A DNA stretch of 64,000 nt from an uncultured Eubacteriales bacterium. GTDB taxonomy: Bacteria; Bacillota; Clostridia; Christensenellales; Aristaeellaceae. A program made the translations under genes and the position numbers. The notes beneath the pieces are model-generated. The model did no database searches, was not told the DNA's origin, and worked only from the letters and a program-made list of their open reading frames with translations. Below, piece after piece: positions 25,400 through 34,121 of this stretch; positions within the stretch are counted from its first letter, which is position 1; each line of letters starts with the position of its first letter. The stretch lies in the NCBI GenBank assembly GCA_900542445.1, contig UQNN01000009.1, positions 1 to 64,000 of the forward strand, in the 5' to 3' direction.

Positions 25400-26827
25400 G
25401 TGCTTGATTTTCTCGGACGCATCAGCGCGTATTGGGCCGGGCTTCCCAGTCTGTATCTGCTGCTGTTTGTGCTGGTCATCTGGGTCGTCTTCGCCCTGAT
25501 TCTGCTGGCCGACGCGCGAAACAAGCTCAATCAATGGTGCTTCATTGGCGGCATGGCGTTCAGCGTCGGCGTATTCAAAGAATATCTGTATTACGGCATC
25601 GGCCCGTCGCTCATCGCCTCCGGCGCATGGACAGTTTCCGGCGCTCAACTGCTGTATTCCATTCTGAGCGCCGCGTTTTATCTGCTGTCCATCCCCTGTG
25701 TGCTGATGTTCGCTTTTTATTTTGCGCGGCTGAATCAAACGCGCGTCTTTCCGCTGCTGCGCGTTGCCGTCTGGCTCCCGGCCGTCTATTTGGGTCTTCT
25801 CTTCCCGCCCGTCCGCACGCTGCCGCTTCAAAGCGATCCCGTCTTCTGCCTGAGCATCGCGGGCTACAACTGGCTCGGCGGCGGCGCCGCCTCGGCCGTC
25901 ATGCTGTGCGCGCTTCGCTCAGATCGGCGCAGCAGTCTTTACCGCCAGCGCCGCCTTGTGGCCGTCAGCATTCTGCTTCCGCTCTGGGTATGGCTCGTCG
26001 CGGCTTTTCCCTATCACGCGCTCGGCATTTCAAACCTGAGCAAAATCTGGCAGATTGAGCTGCCCGTCGTGCTGTTCATTCTGGTTTTCTTTTTGTATCA
26101 TGCCTTTCGCGAGGGCATCTGGGGCATGCGTCTGCGCCGGGAAACCTATGATTGGAGCGGCAGCCGCGGCGAAGTTTTGCAGCGCAACACGCAGTATGTC
26201 GCCCATGCGCTCAAAAACGATCTCAACAAAATCGACTGGTGTACGGCGCTGCTGAATGAACAGATGCCCGGCAACCGCGAAGTCGATATCATCCGCCATT
26301 CTGTCGAACACCTGCGCGCGCTCATTTGCCGCACAAAAACGCACACCGACCGCGTCACGCTGGAACCCGATTTCTGCGACGTGCGCGCGCTGTTTGAGCA
26401 GCTCATCCACGAAACCCCGCACGCCCCTGCGCTGACCCTTGAGGTTGCCGCGTGCGACGATGCGCCGCTTTTCTGCGACAAAACCCATATCCATGAAACG
26501 CTGACCAACCTCATCAGCAACGCTTCCGAAGCCATGCGCGGCTCAAGCAGAATTACGCTTTCCTATACCCATGCAAAAGCCGCGCGCAAGGCGGTCATTT
26601 CCGTGTCCGATAACGGTCCGGGCATGACGCCGGAACAACAGAAGCGCATCTTTGAGCCGTATTTCACCACCAAATCATCGGGCGAAAATTTCGGTCTCGG
26701 TCTGTATTACTGCCAAAACGTCATGAACGCGCACGGCGGAAGCATCACCGTCAGATCCACGCCTGGCGAAGGAAGCACCTTCTCGCTGCGGTTTCATTCC
26801 TCTCCCGAAGAAAGGACACGTCCGTGA
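25400..26827 (+). CDS. Sensor histidine kinase with multi-helix N-terminus
   Basis: The start is GTG at 25400, seven bases after AAGGAG. The first ~235 residues hold about seven hydrophobic helices. The kinase half has a phosphoacceptor histidine near 269 in VAHALKNDLNKID, an N box (TNLISNASEAM), DNGPGM, FEPYFTTK and the G2 box GLGLYYC. It should phosphorylate the response regulator that overlaps its stop codon. The signal sensed is unknown; 7TM-type input domains often sense ligands within or near the membrane. Confidence 0.9.
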   Translation: MLDFLGRISAYWAGLPSLYLLLFVLVIWVVFALILLADARNKLNQWCFIGGMAFSVGVFKEYLYYGIGPSLIASGAWTVSGAQLLYSILSAAFYLLSIPCVLMFAFYFARLNQTRVFPLLRVAVWLPAVYLGLLFPPVRTLPLQSDPVFCLSIAGYNWLGGGAASAVMLCALRSDRRSSLYRQRRLVAVSILLPLWVWLVAAFPYHALGISNLSKIWQIELPVVLFILVFFLYHAFREGIWGMRLRRETYDWSGSRGEVLQRNTQYVAHALKNDLNKIDWCTALLNEQMPGNREVDIIRHSVEHLRALICRTKTHTDRVTLEPDFCDVRALFEQLIHETPHAPALTLEVAACDDAPLFCDKTHIHETLTNLISNASEAMRGSSRITLSYTHAKAARKAVISVSDNGPGMTPEQQKRIFEPYFTTKSSGENFGLGLYYCQNVMNAHGGSITVRSTPGEGSTFSLRFHSSPEERTRP

Positions 26828-27435
26828 AGAAGACCCGCATTTTGTTTGTCGAAGACGATCTGGATTATCGTTACCTGATTGAACGCGAGCTTGAAAAGGA
26901 AAAGGATTTTGAGCTTTGCGCAGCCTGTTCGGACGGAGAAACCGCCGTTCAGGCCGCGCTGCTTCACCAGCCGGATATCGTTCTGATGGATTTAAGCCTG
27001 GGCAATTCCGCTTTGAACGGCGCTGAAGCCGCGCGCGAAATCCGGCTGCAAACCGATTCCCGCGTCATCATCCTAACCTCGCACGAAAACTATGACACGG
27101 TGATTCACGCCAGCACGCAGGCGTTGGCTTCCGCTTATCTGTTCAAAAGCAATTTTTCGGTGCTCATTCCAACGATCCGTGAAACTGCGCGCGGCGTCAC
27201 CCCGCAGGCCCAGTTGATCTGTTCGGCGCTGCTTGCCCCGCTGACGAACGCGGAACGCAGCGTCCTGCTCCGCATTCTCGGCGAGGATGTCAGCCTGCAT
27301 TCCTCCAGCAAAACCATCTCCAACCAGCAGACAGGCATTCTGCGCAAGCTGGATCTGCCCGGCCGCAGAGAGCTGACGCATATTTTCAAAGCCTATGGTT
27401 TTCAAAAAGCGGAAAACAGTCCCGTTTCTTTCTGA
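26824..27435 (+). CDS. Response regulator with a divergent DNA-binding domain
   Basis: The GTG at 26824 overlaps the kinase stop (GTGA). The receiver domain has the acidic pair at 11-12, Asp56 (VLMDLSLG) as phosphorylation site and a later lysine in LFKSNF. The C-terminal ~60 residues contain TNAERSVLLRILGED and SNQQTGILRKLDLPGRREL, an HTH of LuxR/NarL type but far from consensus. It is the partner of the kinase before it. Targets are unknown. Confidence 0.88.
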   Translation: MKKTRILFVEDDLDYRYLIERELEKEKDFELCAACSDGETAVQAALLHQPDIVLMDLSLGNSALNGAEAAREIRLQTDSRVIILTSHENYDTVIHASTQALASAYLFKSNFSVLIPTIRETARGVTPQAQLICSALLAPLTNAERSVLLRILGEDVSLHSSSKTISNQQTGILRKLDLPGRRELTHIFKAYGFQKAENSPVSF

Positions 27436-27443
27436 GCAACGCA

Positions 27444-27479
27444 AAAAGCAGCCCTGCGAAATTCGCAGGGCTGCTTTCA
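27444..27479. terminator. Bidirectional terminator
   Basis: A near-perfect palindrome AAAGCAGCCCTGCGAA/TTCGCAGGGCTGCTTT separates the response regulator from the convergent flavoprotein gene. Confidence 0.85.
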
Positions 27480-27493
27480 TCAGTCAGAGGGAA

Positions 27494-29989
27494 TTACTTG
27501 TTGTCGGCCTGAATCGCTTCCGCCGCAGTACGGCCGGAAACGAAGATCTCAACGATGGCGTTGCCGCCGAGACGGTTGCCGCCATGGATACCGCCGGTGA
27601 CCTCGCCAGCCGCATACAGGCCGGGGATCACGTTGCCATCGGCATCCAGCGCATGGCGCTCGGTGTCAACCTTGATACCGCCCATGGTATGGTGGGTGGA
27701 CGGAGCCATGAAGCGGATACGCAGCTCCACGCCGTCGAGCTTGTAGGTTTCCGGCAGATAATTGCCGTTCTCGTCCTTATCGGCAGAACCGATCAGGGCG
27801 TTCGGGTTGGTCTTCTTCACGCCTTCCGGCTGCTCGCCAGCCATGATGGCCTTGTCGTAGTTCTCGATGGTCGCGCGCACGGTGTCCGCGTCGGTCTCAA
27901 GACCGAGGGAGTTGAACAGCTCGGCGAGCTGATCGACGGTGCGCACGTACTGACGCCACTCGACGTCCTCGTTGCCGTAGAGGTACGGGCCAGGGATCTT
28001 GGAACCGGCGTTGGCGATCTCGATGAACACGCCCTTGGTACCGTTGTGCTCGATGCCGTTGCGGAACTCGGCCAGAGAGAGCACGTCGCGCTCGGAGGTC
28101 TCGTCCACGAAACGCTTGCCGGTGGTCGGGTTGAGGTAGATCGCGTAGTTGCCGCCGCCAAAGGCAAGGTTGCCGTCGTCGATCCAGCTGATCGGCATCA
28201 TCTGGGTGTAGCCCATGCCGGTCACGTCAGCGCCAGCCGCCTGAGCCATCGTGATGCCGTCGCCCTTGAGGGAAGAACGGTTGGTGGTCTTGGTGCTGGT
28301 GGAGAGGTAGTCGCTGGACCAGTACACGTTGGTATCCACGACCATCTGGAGGTTCGCGGCATAGCCGCCGGTCGCGATGACAACGCCCTTGGTCGCATGC
28401 GCAGTCACAGGCGTGCCGTCATACTGGGTGGCCTTCACGCCGGTCACCTTGCCGTCCTCAACGATCAGCTCTTCCGCGGTGGTGCGGAGCATGATCTTGT
28501 TGGAAGCGGCGGTCTCGGAGGTCGCCAGCACGGTGTTCATCGGCGCCTTGAAGTAGGTGCCCCAGCGGCCCGGATAATCCACGCCGTCGATGGTCGCGCC
28601 GACGAACTCGTTCTCACGATACCAGAGCGCGCCGATCAGGGTCGGCTGGGTATCCTCAACGAAGGTGGAGCCCTGCGCTTCGAGCCACTGCTTGAGCGTC
28701 TGGCCGCCCTCGATGAACTGCTTCACGAGGTCATAGTCGCCGTAAATCCAGCTGCTCATGTCCGCAGACGGACGCAGGCCGCCGTAGTAGGTCTGGAAGA
28801 TGTGCAGGTTGACGGTGGAGAACAGGGTCAGCTGGCCCGCGCCCGCTTCAACCTTCGGCTCCGCCCAATCGAGATAAGCCTGGATCTCGGCCTTCAGATC
28901 CTTGAGGGTCTGGAGGTACTCGGCATGCACGCCGTGCTTGGACAGCTCGGCGATGTCGCCCGCCACGAATTCATGATCCTTATAGTAGCCCTCGTCGAAC
29001 GGCTCTTCGGACCAGTTCAGGATGGTCTTCAGCTCGTCCAGAGTCGCGACGCTCTCGACGACCTTGTTATAGGTGTTGCCGTCATAGCCCACGCCGGTGG
29101 TCGCATCCGGATCGGCCGGATCCCATACGAGGTAAGGCATGACGCTCTGATACTGACCGCCGGAAACCAGCGTGTTGCCGCCGACTTCCGCGTTCTTTTC
29201 GATGACCAGAACGGTGTTGCCGTCCTGCGCGGCCTGCGCCGCCGCCGCGATGCCAGCGCCGCCCGCGCCGACGACGACCACATCATAGGTCTCCTCGATC
29301 GCGGCCTGCGCCTCGTGCTTCACGGTCGCAGCCTTGAAGGCGTCCATGTTCGTGCAGCCCGCCTGCTCGGCAGCGTCGTTCACCGCGTTGCGGATCGCGT
29401 TGCTGGAGAAGGTCGCGCCGGAAACGCCGTCCACGCCCGTGCCGTTCGCAGCCAAAATATCCGCGATCACCGGCTCGAAGGCAACGTTGCCCACGTGATC
29501 GGTTTCCTTGTTCGCGCCGACCTCGATGGCGGTCACGGCGCTGTCGGAGAAGGTCACGGAGACCTCAACCGGGCCGTTGTAGCCCTTCGCGGTGCCGGTG
29601 TAGGTGCCGGCAGTGAAGGCCACAGCCGCGTCGTTCGCAACGGCTTCGCCCTTCGCCTCGGCCAACGCCTTGGCCAGCGCGTCCTTCACGGCGGTGCTGG
29701 TCACGGTCGCGCCAGCCGTCGCATCGACAGCGTCAGCGTCGGACACGCCCACCAGAGAGGTGTTATAGCCCTCAATCGCAGCACCGCCCAGCGTCGGGGT
29801 TTCACCCTCGCCGGTCACGGTGACAGCGGTCACTTTTTCTTCGTCCACGGTCACCTTGACGGTCACAGCGCCGCCAAAGCCCTGCGCGGACGCTTCATAC
29901 TCGCCCGGCGTAAACGTCGCAGCCAGACCGGCAGCGAACGGCACGACGGCCATCGCAGAAGCAAGCACCACAGATGCCAGTTTCTTCAT
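27494..29989 (-). CDS. Secreted FMN/FAD reductase of the fumarate/urocanate reductase family
   Basis: The start is MKKLASVVLASAMAVVPFAAGLAA at 29989, behind GAGGAGG, giving 831 residues with a signal peptide and no lipobox. Two FMN-binding domains follow, each with a flavin-transfer motif: DATAGATVTS (89-98) and DGVSGATFSS (187-196). The FAD domain begins near 236 with GAGGAG at 241-246 and ends with the HHTMGG active-site stretch and GGIHGGNRLGGNAI. This family reduces enoate-type acceptors outside the cell using electrons passed through covalently bound FMN. Flavinylation needs an ApbE, which is not in this window. Acceptor unknown: fumarate, urocanate, cinnamate types and others are all possible. 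Confidence 0.92.
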   Translation of the reverse strand: MKKLASVVLASAMAVVPFAAGLAATFTPGEYEASAQGFGGAVTVKVTVDEEKVTAVTVTGEGETPTLGGAAIEGYNTSLVGVSDADAVDATAGATVTSTAVKDALAKALAEAKGEAVANDAAVAFTAGTYTGTAKGYNGPVEVSVTFSDSAVTAIEVGANKETDHVGNVAFEPVIADILAANGTGVDGVSGATFSSNAIRNAVNDAAEQAGCTNMDAFKAATVKHEAQAAIEETYDVVVVGAGGAGIAAAAQAAQDGNTVLVIEKNAEVGGNTLVSGGQYQSVMPYLVWDPADPDATTGVGYDGNTYNKVVESVATLDELKTILNWSEEPFDEGYYKDHEFVAGDIAELSKHGVHAEYLQTLKDLKAEIQAYLDWAEPKVEAGAGQLTLFSTVNLHIFQTYYGGLRPSADMSSWIYGDYDLVKQFIEGGQTLKQWLEAQGSTFVEDTQPTLIGALWYRENEFVGATIDGVDYPGRWGTYFKAPMNTVLATSETAASNKIMLRTTAEELIVEDGKVTGVKATQYDGTPVTAHATKGVVIATGGYAANLQMVVDTNVYWSSDYLSTSTKTTNRSSLKGDGITMAQAAGADVTGMGYTQMMPISWIDDGNLAFGGGNYAIYLNPTTGKRFVDETSERDVLSLAEFRNGIEHNGTKGVFIEIANAGSKIPGPYLYGNEDVEWRQYVRTVDQLAELFNSLGLETDADTVRATIENYDKAIMAGEQPEGVKKTNPNALIGSADKDENGNYLPETYKLDGVELRIRFMAPSTHHTMGGIKVDTERHALDADGNVIPGLYAAGEVTGGIHGGNRLGGNAIVEIFVSGRTAAEAIQADNK

Positions 29990-30084
29990 TTGACAAAACC
30001 TCCTCATAGGTCGACAACCCCGCCTGCAAACTCCGCATGCTTTTTCGCGCAAAGCATGCCGCCGCAAGCCTTTGGTGTATCTGT

Positions 30085-30113
30085 TATATTAACACGTCTG
30101 ATTGCATTCGTCA
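30085..30113 (-). promoter_or_regulatory. SigmaA promoter of the secreted reductase gene
   Basis: Minus-strand -35 TTGACG (30108-30113), 17-base spacer, -10 TAATAT (30085-30090). The leader holds a hairpin (GCATGCTTT/AAAGCATGC) near 30035-30060. Confidence 0.8.
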
Positions 30114-30177
30114 ATTTGTTTGCATACGAAAGATACGCATTATTTTCTAAAGCGGCTTTAGATTCAACCTCTTCCGT

Positions 30178-30280
30178 CTAGGCTTCGTCGTTCTGCCTTC
30201 CTTTAAGAGAGAGGCAGGCTATCAGAATGCCGACGGTCTGTCAGCGAAGCTGACTGAGAAAGTCGGACTTAAAATTCAAA
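30178..30280. repeat. Degenerate repeat with GTCAGCGAAGCTGAC element
   Basis: Part of the 336-base gap between the reductase and livF. It holds CTGCCT...AGGCAG and TCAGCGAAGCTGA palindromes also seen at 24315 and 43037. Nothing else was recognised between 30114 and 30325. Confidence 0.5.
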
Positions 30281-30325
30281 AACTCCGTCTCCCAAACGGG
30301 AAACGGAGCGTCATCAGCCCTTTGC

Positions 30326-31030
30326 TTATCCCAGATACGCCTTGCGCACCGCGTCGTCGTGCATGAGCGTGTCGGCGCTGCCTTCCTTGACAATGTGGCC
30401 GGTTTCCAGCACATAGGCACGGTTGGCGATGGAAAGCGCCATCTGCGCGTTCTGCTCAACCAGCAGAATCGTCGTGCCGGTCTGATTGAGTTTCAGGATG
30501 ATCTCAAAAATCTGTTCCACCAAAATCGGAGCCAGACCCATGGACGGTTCGTCAAGCATCAGCAGCTTCGGCTTGCTCATCAGCGCGCGGCCCATGGCGA
30601 GCATCTGCTGTTCGCCGCCGGAGAGCGTGCCGGAAATCTGGCGCTGGCGCTCTTTCAGGCGCGGAAACTGCTCGAACACTTGATCCAGCGACGCGGCGAT
30701 TTCGCCTGCCGGGCGCGTATAGCCGCCCATCTCAAGGTTCTCGCGCACGCTCATCTGCTGGAAGACGCGCCGGCCCTCCGGGCAGAGCGCAAGGCCGAGC
30801 GAAACGACTTTGTTCGCGGGCGTGGTGGTAACATCGTGGCCCTCAAAGGTGATGCTGCCGCTCTTAGGCTTGAGCAGACCCGCGACGGTATTCATCGTGG
30901 TGGACTTGCCCGCGCCGTTCGCGCCGATCATCGTGACAATTTCTCCCTGATTCACCTCGAAGGAGACGCCTTTGATGGCATGAATGCTGCCGTAATAGAC
31001 GTTAAGCCCTTCAACCTTCAGCATGCTCAT
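30326..31030 (-). CDS. livF: Branched-chain amino acid ABC transporter ATPase LivF
   Basis: The 234-residue ATPase has Walker A GANGAGKST, signature LSGGEQQM and Walker B LLMLDEPS. Length and sequence fit LivF. It powers uptake with LivG, through the LivH/LivM channel. It lies 3 bases after livG. Confidence 0.95.
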   Translation of the reverse strand: MSMLKVEGLNVYYGSIHAIKGVSFEVNQGEIVTMIGANGAGKSTTMNTVAGLLKPKSGSITFEGHDVTTTPANKVVSLGLALCPEGRRVFQQMSVRENLEMGGYTRPAGEIAASLDQVFEQFPRLKERQRQISGTLSGGEQQMLAMGRALMSKPKLLMLDEPSMGLAPILVEQIFEIILKLNQTGTTILLVEQNAQMALSIANRAYVLETGHIVKEGSADTLMHDDAVRKAYLG

Positions 31031-31033
31031 GGC

Positions 31034-31888
31034 TCACTGCTCCTTCCGTTTGCCCAGATAGGCCTCGATGACCACCGGGTTATTCTGAATTTCCTCCGCC
31101 GTGCCCTTGGCGATGATCTTGCCGTAATTGAGCACGCAGATGCCTTCGCAGATGCCCATGACCAGGCTCATGTCGTGCTCGATGAGCAGGATGGCGATGT
31201 GGAACTGATCGCGGATCTTGGTGATGTTTTCCATCAGCTCTTCGGTCTCATGCGGATTCATACCCGCCGCCGGTTCGTCCAGCAGCAGCAGCGACGGGTT
31301 GGTCGCCAGCGCGCGGACGATTTCCAGTCGGCGCTGCGCGCCATAAGGCAGGCTGCCCGCCTGATGGTTCGCCAGATCCTGCATATCGAAAATGCTCAGC
31401 AGATCGAGCGCGCGCTCGTGCATTTCGCGCTCGCCGCGCCAATAGCCCGGCATGCGGAAAATCCCGGAGAACATGCCGTACCGCACCTGATTGTGCAGGC
31501 CGATGCGCACGTTGTCCTCGACGGACATGTTATCAAACAGGCGGATATTCTGGAACGTGCGCGCGATACCCAGCTTGTTGGCCTGCGCGGTGTTCATGCC
31601 CGCAGTATCGCGGCCATTGAGCAGAATCGTGCCCATCGTCGGCTGATACACCTTAGTCAGCAGGTTGAAGACGGTGGTCTTGCCCGCGCCGTTCGGGCCG
31701 ATCAGGCCGGCGATTTCCGTCTTGCCGATAATCAGGTTGAAATCCTCGACGGCATGCAGGCCGCCGAAATCGATACCCAGGTTGCGCGCCTCCAGCACGG
31801 GGCGCTCATGAAAATCGCGTTCGGGGATGATGCCGTGGCTGGGCGCCGGAACCATCCTGGTCGCGGCGCGCTTCTTCGTCTCCGTCAT
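31034..31888 (-). CDS. livG: Branched-chain amino acid ABC transporter ATPase LivG
   Basis: The 284-residue ATPase has Walker A GPNGAGKTT, the ABC signature LPYGAQRRLEI and Walker B LLLDEPAAGMN, with the LivG-type C-terminus. About 30 extra N-terminal residues precede the domain. Its ATG overlaps the livM stop by four bases. Confidence 0.95.
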   Translation of the reverse strand: MTETKKRAATRMVPAPSHGIIPERDFHERPVLEARNLGIDFGGLHAVEDFNLIIGKTEIAGLIGPNGAGKTTVFNLLTKVYQPTMGTILLNGRDTAGMNTAQANKLGIARTFQNIRLFDNMSVEDNVRIGLHNQVRYGMFSGIFRMPGYWRGEREMHERALDLLSIFDMQDLANHQAGSLPYGAQRRLEIVRALATNPSLLLLDEPAAGMNPHETEELMENITKIRDQFHIAILLIEHDMSLVMGICEGICVLNYGKIIAKGTAEEIQNNPVVIEAYLGKRKEQ

Positions 31889-32928
31889 GCCTCGTCAGCC
31901 TCCTTCTTCTGCCCCTTCTTATGCGGGATGATGCGCTGCACCAGACTGCGCAGCGTCGGGTTGTTCGTGGCCAGCATGACCAGAATCAGCACGATGGCAT
32001 AGATGAGCATGCGGTAATTCGCAAACGCGCGCAGCAGCTCAGGCAGGATGGTGAGCAGCGTCGCGGAGATGATCGAGCCGCGGATGTTGCCGATGCCGCC
32101 GAGCACGACGAACACCAGCACGAGGATGGACGTATCAAACTTGAACTTGGACGCGGCGACAGTGGAGAAATTCAGGCCGTAGAGCGCGCCCGCCATGCCC
32201 GCCAGCACGGCGGAGGTGACAAACGCCATCATCTTGTACTTCGTCACATTCAGGCCCATCGCTTCCGCCGCAATGCGGTTGTCGCGGATGGCCATGATGG
32301 CACGGCCGGAACGGCTGTCAATCAGGTTGAGCACCACGAACAGCGTGAACAGCACGAGCACAAAGCCCATGCCGAACGTCGCGATTTTGGTCACGCCCGT
32401 CGCGCCCGCGGGGCCGTTGACCAGCAGCTTGCCCGGCACGTTCGGGTTATTGAACGCGATATGCAGCGCGCTGCCGTCCAGGGAGATATACAGGCAGTTG
32501 ATGACATTGCGGATGATCTCGCCGAACGCCAGCGTAACGATGGCGAGGTAGTCGCCGCGCAGACGCAGCACCGGAATGCCGATCAGCACGCCCGCAATGC
32601 CTGCCGCCACGCCGCCAGTCAGAATCGCCAGCAGCAGGCAGACGGTTTCGTTGGCCAGTCCCACACCCTTGCTCAGCCACATGGCCATCACGATGCCGGA
32701 GAACGCGCCGACGCTCATAAAGCCCGCGTGACCGAGGCTCAGTTCGCCGGAAATGCCGACCGTCAGGTTCAGCGAAACAGCCATGACGATATACGCGCAG
32801 ATCGGCACAAGCTGACCTTTGAGCGAGCGGGTCATCGCGCCGGTGGAAATCATCACCTGGCAGGCGATAAACGCCGCGACGACCATGCCGAACGTGATCA
32901 GGGTGCTGCGGAATTTTTTGCTTCTCAT
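31885..32928 (-). CDS. livM: Branched-chain amino acid ABC permease LivM
   Basis: The likely start is MRSKKFRSTLITFG at 32928, behind GAGGTG; the longer frame to 33045 overlaps livH. The product of about 347 residues has 8-10 hydrophobic helices and the SGELSLGHAGFMSVGAFSG motif of the LivM family. It forms the membrane channel with LivH. The gene starts 10 bases after the livH stop. Confidence 0.94.
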   Translation of the reverse strand: MRSKKFRSTLITFGMVVAAFIACQVMISTGAMTRSLKGQLVPICAYIVMAVSLNLTVGISGELSLGHAGFMSVGAFSGIVMAMWLSKGVGLANETVCLLLAILTGGVAAGIAGVLIGIPVLRLRGDYLAIVTLAFGEIIRNVINCLYISLDGSALHIAFNNPNVPGKLLVNGPAGATGVTKIATFGMGFVLVLFTLFVVLNLIDSRSGRAIMAIRDNRIAAEAMGLNVTKYKMMAFVTSAVLAGMAGALYGLNFSTVAASKFKFDTSILVLVFVVLGGIGNIRGSIISATLLTILPELLRAFANYRMLIYAIVLILVMLATNNPTLRSLVQRIIPHKKGQKKEADEA

Positions 32929-32938
32929 GGATTTCACC

Positions 32939-33832
32939 TCACACTTTCTCGCGCACGGGCTTGCCCAGCAGGCCGGTCGGCTTGACGAGCAGCACGAGGA
33001 TGAGCACGGCGAACACAAGCGCGTCGCCCAGCTCGGTGGAGACATAGGCCTTGCCGAGAATCTCGATCACGCCCAGCAGCACGCCGCCGATCATCGCGCC
33101 CGGAATGGAGCCGATGCCGCCGAATACAGCCGCCGTAAACGCCTTAATGCCCGGCATGGAGCCGGTCGTCGGCTGGAGCGTCGGGTAAGCGGAGCAGAGC
33201 AGCACGCCCGCAACGGCGGCCAGCGCCGAGCCGATGGCGAAGGTCATGGAGATCGTCGCGTTGACGTTAATGCCCATCAGTTCCGCCGCGCCCTTATCTT
33301 CGGAGACTGCGCGCATGGCCTTGCCGAACTTGGTTCGGCCGGTAAACAGGGTGAGCGCCACCATGATGACGATATTGGCGAGCACGGTGACGATGGTGCC
33401 GCCGGAGATGACGAGCTGGCCGTCCATCAGGTTGATGGAGCCGAGGGTGATCACGGACGGATAGCTCTTCGGCGCGGAACCCCAGATGAGCAGCGCGCTG
33501 TTTTGGAGGAAATAGCTCACGCCGATGGCGGTGATCAGCACGGCCAGCGACGGCGCCTGGCGCAGCGGCTTATAAGCCAAGCCCTCGATGACAATGCCCA
33601 GCGCGGTACACGCGACCATCGCAAGCACGACGGAGACGAGCGCGGGCAAGCCGAGGTACTGCATGGCGCAGAAGGAGACATACGCGCCGATCATGATGAC
33701 GTCGCCATGCGCAAAGTTGAGCATTTTAGCGATGCCGTACACCATCGTATAACCCAGCGCGATGATGGCGTAAACGCTTCCCAAGCTGATGCCGTTGATC
33801 AGGTAGGAAAGAAACAATGTCATTTCATTCAC
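32939..33832 (-). CDS. livH: Branched-chain amino acid ABC permease LivH
   Basis: The 297-residue permease has the LivH motif LNFAHGDVIMIGAY and about eight hydrophobic helices. It pairs with LivM. It is separated from livK by a 289-base gap with a terminator-like hairpin and palindromes, so livK can be made in excess. Confidence 0.95.
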   Translation of the reverse strand: MNEMTLFLSYLINGISLGSVYAIIALGYTMVYGIAKMLNFAHGDVIMIGAYVSFCAMQYLGLPALVSVVLAMVACTALGIVIEGLAYKPLRQAPSLAVLITAIGVSYFLQNSALLIWGSAPKSYPSVITLGSINLMDGQLVISGGTIVTVLANIVIMVALTLFTGRTKFGKAMRAVSEDKGAAELMGINVNATISMTFAIGSALAAVAGVLLCSAYPTLQPTTGSMPGIKAFTAAVFGGIGSIPGAMIGGVLLGVIEILGKAYVSTELGDALVFAVLILVLLVKPTGLLGKPVREKV

Positions 33833-33882
33833 CTCATTTGCTTGAGTAGGGGGAGATTGAAAAAGCGGGGGAGAACGTTGGG

Positions 33883-34063
33883 GGTGTTATTGGGGCTTTG
33901 CCCCAGACCCCACCAAGAACCTGAGGTTCTTGGATTTCCCCTATCATTTATCGCTGCGCGATAAATGAGGAGAGAATTATATGGCTACGGACAGTATGTT
34001 TTGATTGCACAGCAATCAATCTGGCAGGGTTCGGGACGGAGTCCCGATCGTTCCTCCCCCCTG
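33883..34063. repeat. Palindromic repeat array (family P), two units
   Basis: Five consecutive palindromes fill the livK-livH gap. In order: TTGGGGCTTTGCCCCA, CCAAGAACCTGAGGTTCTTGG, CATTTATCGCTGCGCGATAAATG, TGATTGCACAGCAATCA and TCGGGACGGAGTCCCGA. The first two and the last recur at other loci. Confidence 0.8.
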
Positions 34064-34074
34064 ATACAACAAAA

Positions 34075-34106
34075 GTACATGGCTCCGGCTGACCGAAACC
34101 ATGTAC
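34075..34106 (-). terminator. Terminator or attenuator after livK
   Basis: GTACATGG/CCATGTAC stem followed on the minus strand by TTTTGTTG. It lies 16 bases past the livK stop. Confidence 0.7.
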
Positions 34107-34121
34107 GCTGAGATTGCTTAT

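Noticed and set aside
27395..30181. 928-codon open frame opposite the secreted reductase
   Set aside because: Antisense shadow of a well-supported gene in GC-rich DNA; it also crosses a terminator and the promoter.
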